From Candidatus Aenigmatarchaeota archaeon (GTDB lineage Archaea > Aenigmatarchaeota > Aenigmatarchaeia > CG10238-14): a stretch of 39,997 bases of DNA. A program made the position numbers and the translations under genes. The DNA lies in contig JAOAJH010000002.1 in NCBI GenBank assembly GCA_026414305.1, positions 1-39,997 on the forward strand. The letters run 5' to 3'. This document shows positions 31,141 through 38,961 of this stretch, one piece after another (the stretch's first letter is position 1; every line of letters begins with the position of its first letter). Under the pieces are notes generated by a model, which was given only the letters and a program-made list of their open reading frames with translations, made no database searches and was not told the DNA's origin.

Positions 31141-33308
31141 AAAATATAAAACTAAAAATATCTGGAATGCATTGTGCAAGCTGTTCACAAAACATAGAAT
31201 CATCTCTGAAAAATTCAAATGGTGTATTAAAGGCAAATGTAAATCTAGCCGCAGAAACTGTATTTGTTGAATATGATGAAAGCTTAACAAATCAAGAAAA
31301 AATATCAAAAGTTATAGAAAGTCTTGGATATAATGTTTTAAAAAGTGATGATGTTTTTAATGATGTAGAAACAAAAAAACTAAAAAAATTATTCATAATT
31401 TCCATGATTTTTACAATACCTGTGTTTTTGATATCAATGCCTTTTAAGTGGTTTGGTGTTCAAGTACCGTATGAAAATATAATTTTACTTTGTTTATCAA
31501 CACCAGTGCAGTTTTTTGTTGGATACATCTTCTACAAAGGCTCATTTTATTCATTAAAAAATAGAAAAGCGAACATGGACACTCTTATAGCAATAGGTAC
31601 ATCTGCTGCATACTTTTACAGTGTTCTTTCATTTTTTTATCCGTCAAAATTTGGAGATCACCTTTATTTTGAAACATCAACTGTGATAATAACTTTTGTA
31701 ATTCTTGGGAAATGGATGGAAGCTGTGACAAAAGGTAAAGCATCACAAGCAATAAAAAAACTAATAGAAATACAACCAAAAAAAGCAATCATAATTAAAG
31801 ACGGTAAAGAAATTGAAATAGATATCAGCCTAATTAAAAAAGACGACATAATTGTTGTTAAGCCAGGTATGAAAATCCCTGTTGATGGTGTTATAACTGA
31901 AGGTTATGCAACAATAGATGAATCTATGTTGACTGGTGAAAGTATTCCAGTTGAAAAAACAAAAGGACAAGAAGTTTTTGGAGGTTCCATCAACAAAAAT
32001 GGATATATTCTTTTCAAAGCAACGAAAGTAGGTGAAGACACTATGATAAATCAAATAATAAGACTGATTGAAGATGCTCAAATGAAAAAAGCACCAATAC
32101 AAAAAATCGCTGACAAAATAAGCTCTATTTTCGTTCCAACTGTTTTTTCAATAGCTGTTTTATCTTTCTTTATATGGTATTTTGTTTTATCTCAAAGTCT
32201 TTATTTTGCATTAAGTATTTTCATATCTGTGCTGATAATAGCATGTCCATGTGCATTGGGTCTAGCTACTCCAACGGCAATAATGATGGGAAGTAGCAAA
32301 GGTGCTGAAATGGGCATTTTAATAAAAAATACCGAATCGATTGAGAAAATCAACAAAATAGATACAGTCGTTTTTGACAAAACTGGAACACTTACAAAAG
32401 GCAAACCAGAAGTAGTCGATATCATCTCTTTTGGTAAAAATAACACACTTCTTTATGCTGCTATTGCTGAAAAAAATTCAGATCACCCGTTGGCTGAAGC
32501 TGTAATAAAAAAAGCTGAAGAAACTGGAATAAAAATACCAAACCCATCTCAATTCAATTATATACCTGGAAATGGAATTGTTGCCAAGTATAAAGGTGCC
32601 AAAATATTTGTAGGTAACAGAAATTTGATGAAATCCAATCACATAGATTTTAAAGAAAATGAAGGCAAAATACAAGAATTTGAAAATCAAGGCAAGACAG
32701 TTTTTCTTGTCGCTCTAAACAAAAAGTTAATTGGTTTTATTTGCATTTCTGACAGCATAAAAGATGAAGCAAAAATAGTAATAGACAATTTGAAAAAAGA
32801 TGGAAAGGAAATTTATATGATTACAGGGGATAATTTTAGAACTGCAAATTACATGGCAAGACAGCTTGGGATAAACAACATAATAGCTGAAGTTATGCCA
32901 GATGAAAAAGAGAATGAAGTTCAAAAACTTCAGCAAAAAGGAAAAAAAGTTTTGATGATCGGGGATGGAATTAATGATGCGCCAGCATTGGCTAGAGCAG
33001 ATGTTAGTATGGCTATAGGCGCTGGAAGTGATATTGCTATTGAAACTGGAGATATCATACTTGTTAAAAGCAGCCTTCTTGATGTAATAAATGCCATTAA
33101 ATTGAGCAAATTGACAATGAAAAAGATAAAACAAAACATGTTTTGGGCGTTCTTCTATAATTCACTGGGAATACCTATAGCAGCTGGGGCATTATATCCA
33201 TTCACAGGGTTTTTGTTAAATCCTATGATAGCAGGAGTTGCTATGGCTTTTAGCTCTGTTTCTGTGATTATAAACTCTTTGACGATAAAAAAATTCAAAC
33301 CTCTATAG
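31137..33308 (+). CDS. copA: CopA-type heavy-metal (P1B) ATPase
   Basis: P1B ATPases pump soft metal ions across the membrane. One N-terminal HMA domain has GMHCASC (C13, C16). The membrane transport motif is C370-P-C372 in IACPCALGLATP, which is typical for Cu+ (and Ag+) or Zn/Cd pumps. D414-KTGTLTKG is the phosphorylation site, with SDHPLAEAV (the HP motif) and GDGINDAPALA. A CPC motif with these surroundings favours Cu+. At 723 residues the gene is complete, and it overlaps the upstream DUF2318 gene by 4 nt, which places the metal proteins in one operon. Confidence 0.95.
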   Translation: MKNIKLKISGMHCASCSQNIESSLKNSNGVLKANVNLAAETVFVEYDESLTNQEKISKVIESLGYNVLKSDDVFNDVETKKLKKLFIISMIFTIPVFLISMPFKWFGVQVPYENIILLCLSTPVQFFVGYIFYKGSFYSLKNRKANMDTLIAIGTSAAYFYSVLSFFYPSKFGDHLYFETSTVIITFVILGKWMEAVTKGKASQAIKKLIEIQPKKAIIIKDGKEIEIDISLIKKDDIIVVKPGMKIPVDGVITEGYATIDESMLTGESIPVEKTKGQEVFGGSINKNGYILFKATKVGEDTMINQIIRLIEDAQMKKAPIQKIADKISSIFVPTVFSIAVLSFFIWYFVLSQSLYFALSIFISVLIIACPCALGLATPTAIMMGSSKGAEMGILIKNTESIEKINKIDTVVFDKTGTLTKGKPEVVDIISFGKNNTLLYAAIAEKNSDHPLAEAVIKKAEETGIKIPNPSQFNYIPGNGIVAKYKGAKIFVGNRNLMKSNHIDFKENEGKIQEFENQGKTVFLVALNKKLIGFICISDSIKDEAKIVIDNLKKDGKEIYMITGDNFRTANYMARQLGINNIIAEVMPDEKENEVQKLQQKGKKVLMIGDGINDAPALARADVSMAIGAGSDIAIETGDIILVKSSLLDVINAIKLSKLTMKKIKQNMFWAFFYNSLGIPIAAGALYPFTGFLLNPMIAGVAMAFSSVSVIINSLTIKKFKPL

Positions 33309-33870
33309 TATAATGAAAATATTCGTCATATGGGTTTTCTAATTTCATCATCTCTTTTATCGTCAATTTCTCAAAATATCTTCTAAAAGGTCTCATAGAA
33401 TTTCCATGAGCTGATATTGCAACATTAACCTTTTCTTCTTTCATCATTTTTAATAAATCTTTTATGAATGATCTAACTCTTTTTTCAACCATTTTTATTG
33501 ATTCGCCACCAGGAGGAGCAACACTATATGATCTGTGCCATATATCAAACTGCTTCTGTCCATATTTCTCTATTATTGACTTGTGATATTTACCTTGCAA
33601 CTTTCCATAACTTCTCTCTATAATTCTGTCATCAACTATTATTCTTTTACATTCTGGATGATATTTCAAAACATACTTCAAAGTGTCTTTTGACCTTGAC
33701 AAAGACGAGCAAAAAGCGACCTGAAACCTGAGATTTTGCATTTTTTTTGCCAATGTTTTTGCATTTTTAACTCCCTCTGGAGATAATTTAGAATCTTTCC
33801 AGCCTGTAAATCTTTTTGCTAAATTAAAATAAGTTTTGCCATGCCTGAAAAGGTAGATATGAAGTTTCAT
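33295..33870 (-). CDS. Histidine phosphatase/phosphoglycerate mutase-like
   Basis: The catalytic RHG motif is at the N-terminus (YLFRHGKT), with the acid residue block ERSYGKLQGK and the second phosphate-binding SAHGNSMR, which are features of cofactor-dependent phosphoglycerate mutases. At 191 residues it is shorter than a typical dPGM of about 230-250, so another phosphatase role is possible. It converges on the copper ATPase gene with 14 nt overlap and lies opposite the YkgJ-type gene, with which it shares an 82-bp divergent promoter region. Confidence 0.85.
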   Translation of the reverse strand: MKLHIYLFRHGKTYFNLAKRFTGWKDSKLSPEGVKNAKTLAKKMQNLRFQVAFCSSLSRSKDTLKYVLKYHPECKRIIVDDRIIERSYGKLQGKYHKSIIEKYGQKQFDIWHRSYSVAPPGGESIKMVEKRVRSFIKDLLKMMKEEKVNVAISAHGNSMRPFRRYFEKLTIKEMMKLENPYDEYFHYTIEV

Positions 33871-33920
33871 TAAATAATTATTGTAGACTAAATAAAAATT
33901 GTTTCCATCAAAATAAAAAT

Positions 33921-33930
33921 CTTTTAAAAT
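33921..33930 (+). promoter_or_regulatory. TATA box for the YkgJ-type gene
   Basis: CTTTTAAAAT is centred 27 nt before the ATG at 33953, with no ribosome-binding site, fitting a leaderless transcript. Confidence 0.5.
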
Positions 33931-33952
33931 CTTTCATTTCATAAGAATTTGT

Positions 33953-34462
33953 ATGAACATATGTCAAAAGTGTAGAGGGTGTTGTAAATTTAAAAAGGAT
34001 GAAGAATACTTTTCTCCAGTTTTCACAAAAAAAGAAATTCAAAATGCTAAAATTGAAGAAAAAATGTTCAAGAAAAAGTCTGATAATGTTTTTCAGATAA
34101 AGTTGGTTAAATCAAAAATTGGCGATTATTTGATATGCCCTTTTTTGGACGAAAAAACACATTTATGTAAAATTTACGTAAACAGACCTATGGACTGTAA
34201 ATTGTGGCCTATAATATTCATGTTTGACAAGGCGAAAAAAGATGTGCTTATCGCTTGTTTTGACAAAAGTTTCTGTAAAATACTTGAAAATATGGATGAT
34301 GATGAATTTGAAAAATACAAAAACAATGTACTTGAATTCATAAAATCAAATAATATTTTAGATCAACTGAAAGAGCACAAAGAACTTATTTGGGATTATG
34401 AGAGTGATACTTTTGTAATAGCAAAAATAAATTTATCTAACTCTTCTTTTCAAACTATCTGA
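33953..34462 (+). CDS. YkgJ-family CxxCxxCC metal-chelating protein
   Basis: The N-terminal C4-x2-C7-x2-C10-C11 cluster (CQKCRGCC) and a second block, CPFLDEKTHLCKIYVNRPMDCKLWP, are the signature of the YkgJ/zinc- or iron-chelating family. The biological role is not well defined; some members are thought to bind Fe-S or zinc and to work with modifying enzymes. It is a single-gene unit of 169 residues, and its 3' end overlaps the GH57 gene by 30 nt. Confidence 0.85.
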   Translation: MNICQKCRGCCKFKKDEEYFSPVFTKKEIQNAKIEEKMFKKKSDNVFQIKLVKSKIGDYLICPFLDEKTHLCKIYVNRPMDCKLWPIIFMFDKAKKDVLIACFDKSFCKILENMDDDEFEKYKNNVLEFIKSNNILDQLKEHKELIWDYESDTFVIAKINLSNSSFQTI

Positions 34463-35905
34463 AACATCAATCAAATTACCAATGTTAACATATGTGCTTG
34501 GATATTCCATTTGTTCTGACAATATAAATTCTATTGGTTCTTGTTTTGTTTGAACTGTTTCGGTTTTTTCTGTTTTTTTAAGTTTTTTCGGTTTTTCTTG
34601 TTTTATTGTTTCCAAAGAAACTGACAGTTTTTCTAAATCCTGCTTTTCTTTGTTTAAATTCAACAATGCTATTTCCTTCATCAACCTCATTTTTATTTCT
34701 GTTAAACCACCCAATGTATTTATAAATGCATCATGTGGTGTTGCAAATGGTGAAAAGTATTTATGAACATCCCCATCATTCCACCATTTAGTGCACATAT
34801 AGTATAGCAAATCACTTTGTTGAAGCAGGCGCCACATTCTCAAATGCTGCTGCCCATTTTGTTTTACAATAGATTCTAATCTTTCAAGCTCGTCAAAAAT
34901 CATTTTCTGCATCGAGTTGCCTATCCATGCAGATGTATCCCTTTCCATGTCAGCCCATGATATAGTTGACAACTCATGAACGTCAAATTCACCAACTGCG
35001 TCAAATTTTTGCGAAGCTTCTGAAGGCAAGACAAAATCTAAATTGTTCCAGTCGAAAACTTTCCAGGGCAATGCTTTCAAGAAGAAAAATATGCCGCTGT
35101 TTTCAGGTTGATGTTCACCAAAGGTTTCATAATCCATAAAAATTGGGATAACATTTCCAGGTGTTGAAGAAAGCCATATTGAATACTTTTCAGCTGTCAA
35201 AGGCCATTGATTCCATTCTTTTGAGGAAAATCTATAACCAATATCATCACTAAGTCTGTAATTTCTTGTAAAAACTTTTATCCTTTCATTTAACGGTTTG
35301 TCATTTTCAGAAACAGGTCCTCTTGCATAAACATAATTTGGTGATCTCCAACCTAAAACTCTGTCAACCCCTTCTGTGAATATTGCCTTGTATCCGAGAT
35401 CTTCAACGGTTTTAGCTATCATGTTATTGTAAAGCATCTCTGTGTTAACAAAAACTGAAGGCTTTACACCAAGCAAATCTTTTACTGCTTGGTTTTGCAT
35501 TTTAACTTGTTCTACAAATTCCTTTTTATCTCTAAACAAGCTTGCAACTGAATGAAAATATGTGCTACCTAAAAATTCTGCTTTTCCTGTTTTAGCTAGC
35601 TGTCTGAATAATTCAAGCAAGTCAGGCTGCCATTTTTGACATTGTTCTAACCACACTCCTGAAATATTAAATGCGCACTTAAACTCTCTTTTCTGCCCTT
35701 TAAAAGTGTCTATCAACTCAAGAAGTATATGAGTAGTCGGATAATAACATTTTTGGGAGGCTCTGTCAAAAACAAACTTGTTCAAACCATTGCTGCTAAA
35801 AAAATGATCAATTAGTTCAACATCATTTAAATTATCGCTTGGTCCAGGAAGATGTTTTACTCTTAAAGGTTGGTGAATTTCAAATCCAAGTAATATTGAT
35901 GTCAC
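34433..35905 (-). CDS. Glycoside hydrolase family 57 (alpha-amylase-like) with a charged C-terminal tail
   Basis: GH57 enzymes act on alpha-glucans such as starch, glycogen or maltodextrins. The family opening LLGFEIHQPLR is present, with the nucleophile E156 (FVNTEMLYNN) and acid/base D258 (FMDYETFGEHQ). The usual four-motif order is kept, and the 490 residues end with a Lys/Glu-rich linker (KPKKLKKTEKTE) and a short tail. The start is a GTG with a strong GGAGG ribosome-binding site upstream. It lies 42 nt behind the SIS gene, so the two are probably cotranscribed. No signal peptide is seen, so it is probably intracellular. Confidence 0.92.
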   Translation of the reverse strand: MTSILLGFEIHQPLRVKHLPGPSDNLNDVELIDHFFSSNGLNKFVFDRASQKCYYPTTHILLELIDTFKGQKREFKCAFNISGVWLEQCQKWQPDLLELFRQLAKTGKAEFLGSTYFHSVASLFRDKKEFVEQVKMQNQAVKDLLGVKPSVFVNTEMLYNNMIAKTVEDLGYKAIFTEGVDRVLGWRSPNYVYARGPVSENDKPLNERIKVFTRNYRLSDDIGYRFSSKEWNQWPLTAEKYSIWLSSTPGNVIPIFMDYETFGEHQPENSGIFFFLKALPWKVFDWNNLDFVLPSEASQKFDAVGEFDVHELSTISWADMERDTSAWIGNSMQKMIFDELERLESIVKQNGQQHLRMWRLLQQSDLLYYMCTKWWNDGDVHKYFSPFATPHDAFINTLGGLTEIKMRLMKEIALLNLNKEKQDLEKLSVSLETIKQEKPKKLKKTEKTETVQTKQEPIEFILSEQMEYPSTYVNIGNLIDVSDSLKRRVR

Positions 35906-35947
35906 TTTTAACCCTCCTACACCGATTCTTTAATAAAAATTAATTTA

Positions 35948-37078
35948 TTAGGTTAAAAAGTTTTTTACATTTTCTTGACTTCTGATCTTGTTTACAAGCT
36001 TTCCTCTGCCTGGATCTCTTCCTTTTATCAAAGCCAAGTAATAACCTATCCATTCCAAAGGTACAGTATAAACAAATGGTGAAAAAATGTCGGCATCATC
36101 TGACGAAAATATTGTTTTTGTGTCAACATCTAAAAATTCAAAAGGATCTATTTCCACAAGCTTGTTCTTTGGCCACGTATTTTTTATTATTTTGTAAAGT
36201 TGCATTGGCTTATCCCAAAAATCCAAAGGTTTGAGTAAAAGCATGAAATTTGGTTTTCCTTCAATTGTTTCTATTAAACTGTGTATGAATTCTTCTGATT
36301 CAATGTCATGCGCATTCACTTTTGAACCTTCCATAAACATTATTCTTGCTGCCTTTTTTGCAGAAACATATCTTGGCCCATCACCCAAAACATAAAAATT
36401 ATCTTCTGACTTGAGTTTTTTAGCCACATTTTTTGAAAAATACATTAGTTTTTCGCTCCTGCTTAAAACATCAATCAGTTTTGGGATATAATTTGTTTGA
36501 ATTTCTGTTATTCTGGAACGATTATTGTTTACAGCTAAAGAAAATAAATTCAATGCTGCCAGGCTTGTGTGAAAAGTTGATGTGCTTGGCAGCGGCTCTT
36601 CTGGATATATTTCAGTATGTGTCCTTATTACATATCCGTTTTCATAATTTTCACACAATTCGATTATACTTGATTCTTTTTTTTCTTTTAAATTTGTTAT
36701 ACATACCACTTTTGATTTTTTGCTAATTGCAAATTTACATGCCTGAATTGTATCAAATGTTGTCCCTGATTGTGTTGTGAATACTATACATGTTCTTTTA
36801 TCCATATAATTAGGGTAATTAACAAGCAATCTTGACTGAACAACAGACAGGTGCTTGTTGGATATTTTATTCCATAAAAACTGACTAGCCAAGCCAACTA
36901 TATGTTTGTCGCCGCATCCTGAAAATATGAAATTTTCAGAGTTCTTCACTTTGGAAGCTATTTTGATTATATTTTCAATTTCATTGTTTATGGTCTGGGA
37001 TATAGATCTTCCCTGACTTTGAATATGCTGTTTCATCTTTGTGCTATCCAACCTTTTTTCCAAAGAACCCCAATTCAT
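35948..37078 (-). CDS. Double-SIS-domain sugar isomerase/deaminase-like protein
   Basis: Two SIS domains bind sugar phosphates in this 376-residue protein: NFIFSGCGDKHIVGLASQFLW and TTQSGTTFDTIQAC in the first, YVLGDGPRYVSAKKAARIMFMEG and the SEEFIHS block in the second. It resembles the isomerase half of GlmS and glucosamine- or fructosamine-6-phosphate deaminases, but lacks the glutaminase domain. The substrate is not evident. Its position between two GH57 genes, and in an operon with one of them, suggests metabolism of a sugar or amino sugar from alpha-glucan or glycan. Confidence 0.82.
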   Translation of the reverse strand: MNWGSLEKRLDSTKMKQHIQSQGRSISQTINNEIENIIKIASKVKNSENFIFSGCGDKHIVGLASQFLWNKISNKHLSVVQSRLLVNYPNYMDKRTCIVFTTQSGTTFDTIQACKFAISKKSKVVCITNLKEKKESSIIELCENYENGYVIRTHTEIYPEEPLPSTSTFHTSLAALNLFSLAVNNNRSRITEIQTNYIPKLIDVLSRSEKLMYFSKNVAKKLKSEDNFYVLGDGPRYVSAKKAARIMFMEGSKVNAHDIESEEFIHSLIETIEGKPNFMLLLKPLDFWDKPMQLYKIIKNTWPKNKLVEIDPFEFLDVDTKTIFSSDDADIFSPFVYTVPLEWIGYYLALIKGRDPGRGKLVNKIRSQENVKNFLT

Positions 37079-37105
37079 TTAATCAAATAAAAATGAGGAA
37101 AATGT

Positions 37106-37117
37106 AAATTTATTTTT
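37106..37117 (+). promoter_or_regulatory. TATA region between SIS and GH57 genes
   Basis: TTTATTTTTTAA is centred 27 nt before the ATG at 37139. The same AT-rich tract could also serve the divergent SIS gene (start 37078), so the 60-bp gap probably holds both promoters. Confidence 0.45.
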
Positions 37118-37138
37118 TAATACCCTATATGTATAGTT

Positions 37139-38359
37139 ATGAAATCTGTATATGTACCTTGGCTTCACATGCATCAACCAATGGTATGGCAAAATGGAAA
37201 GCTTGTAAGCAATCTGCAAAAAATGCTCGAATCAAGCGACTCGAAGGAATCGTGGGAAGCCAAGTTAATGGCTAGAGCTTACAAAAACCCCGCCAAATAC
37301 ACTATGGAACTTTCTGAAAAAGGATTCAAACCAAAAATAATGCTTGACTTTTCTGGCATATTACTTGAAAGCTTGAATGATATGGTTGATATTTTGGAAA
37401 ATACAAACGTTGATGGTGAAGAAATAGGTGATATAATAAAACTATACAAAACAGCTATGGATAAATACCCTGATGCCATAGAGTTTGCTGGTACTGCATA
37501 TTCACATTGTTATTTTCCTGCTGTGCCTGAGGAAGACTGGGATATGCAGATAAAAGAATGGAAAGATGTATTTAAAAAATTGTTTGGACAAAAACATCTA
37601 AAAAGGGTCAAAGGTTTCTGGCTTCCTGAAATGGGCGTGCCTGGTGGTAAAAAACTTGAAAAGCTCATTCAAGTATTAAAAGACAACGATTATGAATGGC
37701 TAATTTTGCCTATAGAAGCATTGAAAGGTGAAAAACAGCTTGGTTTTGAGCAAAGAGTCACAATAACAAGCCAACCTCATTTAATTGAAGTTTATGGAGA
37801 AAAAATGCCTGTTATATTCAAAGTCAAATATGACTTTATCGACCAGCAGGCAGGTTGTGATGCAAACGGTGTCTATGATAAAGCTGTATTAGCTGGAAAA
37901 ATATTTTCTTATACTTCAAAAAAACCAGCACTTGTTGTTCCTGCATCAGACGGGGAAAATGGAAACGTAATGATGAATGAGTTTTTCAGAGGCACTTTTG
38001 TTCCATTTTACACAAAAAAAGTTGATCAAAACGTTGAATCGATGTGCATAACAGAATTTCTGAGAAAATACTATTCGAAAAACGGAAAAATAGATGTTGA
38101 AAGTGTTATTGAAATTTCTGATGAGGGGTCATCTTGGATTGGCGGTCATCAAAATTGGCTTGTTGGTGACAGAAGGTTGGAAATGAAAAGCAAAGTTGAT
38201 GAACTAAGCAAACAGTTCCATAAACTGAAAAATAAAAGCGATCACTCAAGAAAGATGCTATTGTTAGCAGAAACAAGCTGTTATGTATATTGGGGTATAG
38301 ATTATTGGTTTGAACAAGGAGACGAAATGATAAATTATGCTAAAAAAACATTCAAGTAA
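37139..38359 (+). CDS. Second glycoside hydrolase family 57 protein
   Basis: The 406-residue protein begins VPWLHMHQPMVW, the GH57 opening, and has the candidate nucleophile E164 in GFWLPEMGVPGG and acid/base D271 in PASDGENGN. The conserved GG-HQNWL segment follows. It is shorter than the neighbouring GH57 and diverges from it in sequence, so its substrate is probably different. The start is leaderless, with the TATA region 27 nt upstream. The 3' end overlaps the small membrane protein gene by 8 nt. Confidence 0.88.
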   Translation: MKSVYVPWLHMHQPMVWQNGKLVSNLQKMLESSDSKESWEAKLMARAYKNPAKYTMELSEKGFKPKIMLDFSGILLESLNDMVDILENTNVDGEEIGDIIKLYKTAMDKYPDAIEFAGTAYSHCYFPAVPEEDWDMQIKEWKDVFKKLFGQKHLKRVKGFWLPEMGVPGGKKLEKLIQVLKDNDYEWLILPIEALKGEKQLGFEQRVTITSQPHLIEVYGEKMPVIFKVKYDFIDQQAGCDANGVYDKAVLAGKIFSYTSKKPALVVPASDGENGNVMMNEFFRGTFVPFYTKKVDQNVESMCITEFLRKYYSKNGKIDVESVIEISDEGSSWIGGHQNWLVGDRRLEMKSKVDELSKQFHKLKNKSDHSRKMLLLAETSCYVYWGIDYWFEQGDEMINYAKKTFK

Positions 38360-38852
38360 CAACAACTTCCTTGTTTAAATTTTTTTGAATTGTGAGGGTG
38401 TACTCCTTTATTAGCGGTCTGCCCAAAATTTTATTAACCATTATTTGCAAATCATTGTAATCTTCTAATGCACCTATATAAGGCATGTGGCTGTTGCAGC
38501 TTACCTTTTCGCACCTCAATTCCTGTTCCTTTTTGAATTGCATGCAAAGATAATTTCCTTGGCTCTGAGAGCTTCTTTCTATCAAATCAACAACAGTCGG
38601 CAGTGGATTCACATTATCGTCAGTGAAATACACAACTCTTACTGTCACAGGTATCTGAAGTTTTACTGTCATTTTGCTACCAATCTCCTTTTGACATATT
38701 GTCTGAACTTGCGAGTAAAAGTTGTTAAAATTCTGTATTGTTACTTGATATTGGGCTTGGTTTATTGAAACTGTTAAAAGCCTATAAGCTAGAGTAAAAA
38801 CCAAAACTCCTATTATTATACCTGATACTATTCCAAAAATTTCATCGGCCAT
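38352..38852 (-). CDS. Single-pass membrane protein, function unknown
   Basis: The N-terminus MADEIFGIVSGIIIGVLVFTLAYRLL is one membrane helix, followed by about 140 residues that should lie outside the cell and contain several cysteines (ICQKE, NYLCMQF, LRCEKVSCNSH). The N-terminal helix recalls membrane-anchored pilin-like proteins, but there is no clear processing site. I do not recognise the family. It lies downstream of the tRNA-Val on the same strand, 35 nt away. Confidence 0.65.
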   Translation of the reverse strand: MADEIFGIVSGIIIGVLVFTLAYRLLTVSINQAQYQVTIQNFNNFYSQVQTICQKEIGSKMTVKLQIPVTVRVVYFTDDNVNPLPTVVDLIERSSQSQGNYLCMQFKKEQELRCEKVSCNSHMPYIGALEDYNDLQIMVNKILGRPLIKEYTLTIQKNLNKEVVVT

Positions 38853-38887
38853 TCAAATTAATTTTGTTTCGCGAAAAATTAAATTAA

Positions 38888-38961
38888 TGGGTTCGGCCGG
38901 ATTCGAACCGGCGATTTCTGCCATGTGAGGGCAGCGTCTTAACCAGCTGGACCACGAACCC
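38888..38961 (-). tRNA. tRNA-Val (anticodon CAC)
   Basis: The minus strand folds as a complete cloverleaf of 74 nt. The acceptor GGGTTCG pairs with CGAACCC, the anticodon stem CTGCC pairs with GGCAG around the loop CTCACAT with anticodon CAC, and the T arm is GCCGG-TTCGAAT-CCGGC. The discriminator base is A and no CCA is encoded. No intron is visible. Its first G is the last base of the upstream gene's TAG stop codon, and no clear TATA box lies 25 nt upstream, so it is probably cut from the endonuclease Q transcript. Confidence 0.95.

Noticed and set aside
31105-33139. Antisense open frames across the copper ATPase
   Set aside because: They lie wholly within a well-supported gene and have low-complexity, Phe/Ser-rich translations typical of shadow frames.
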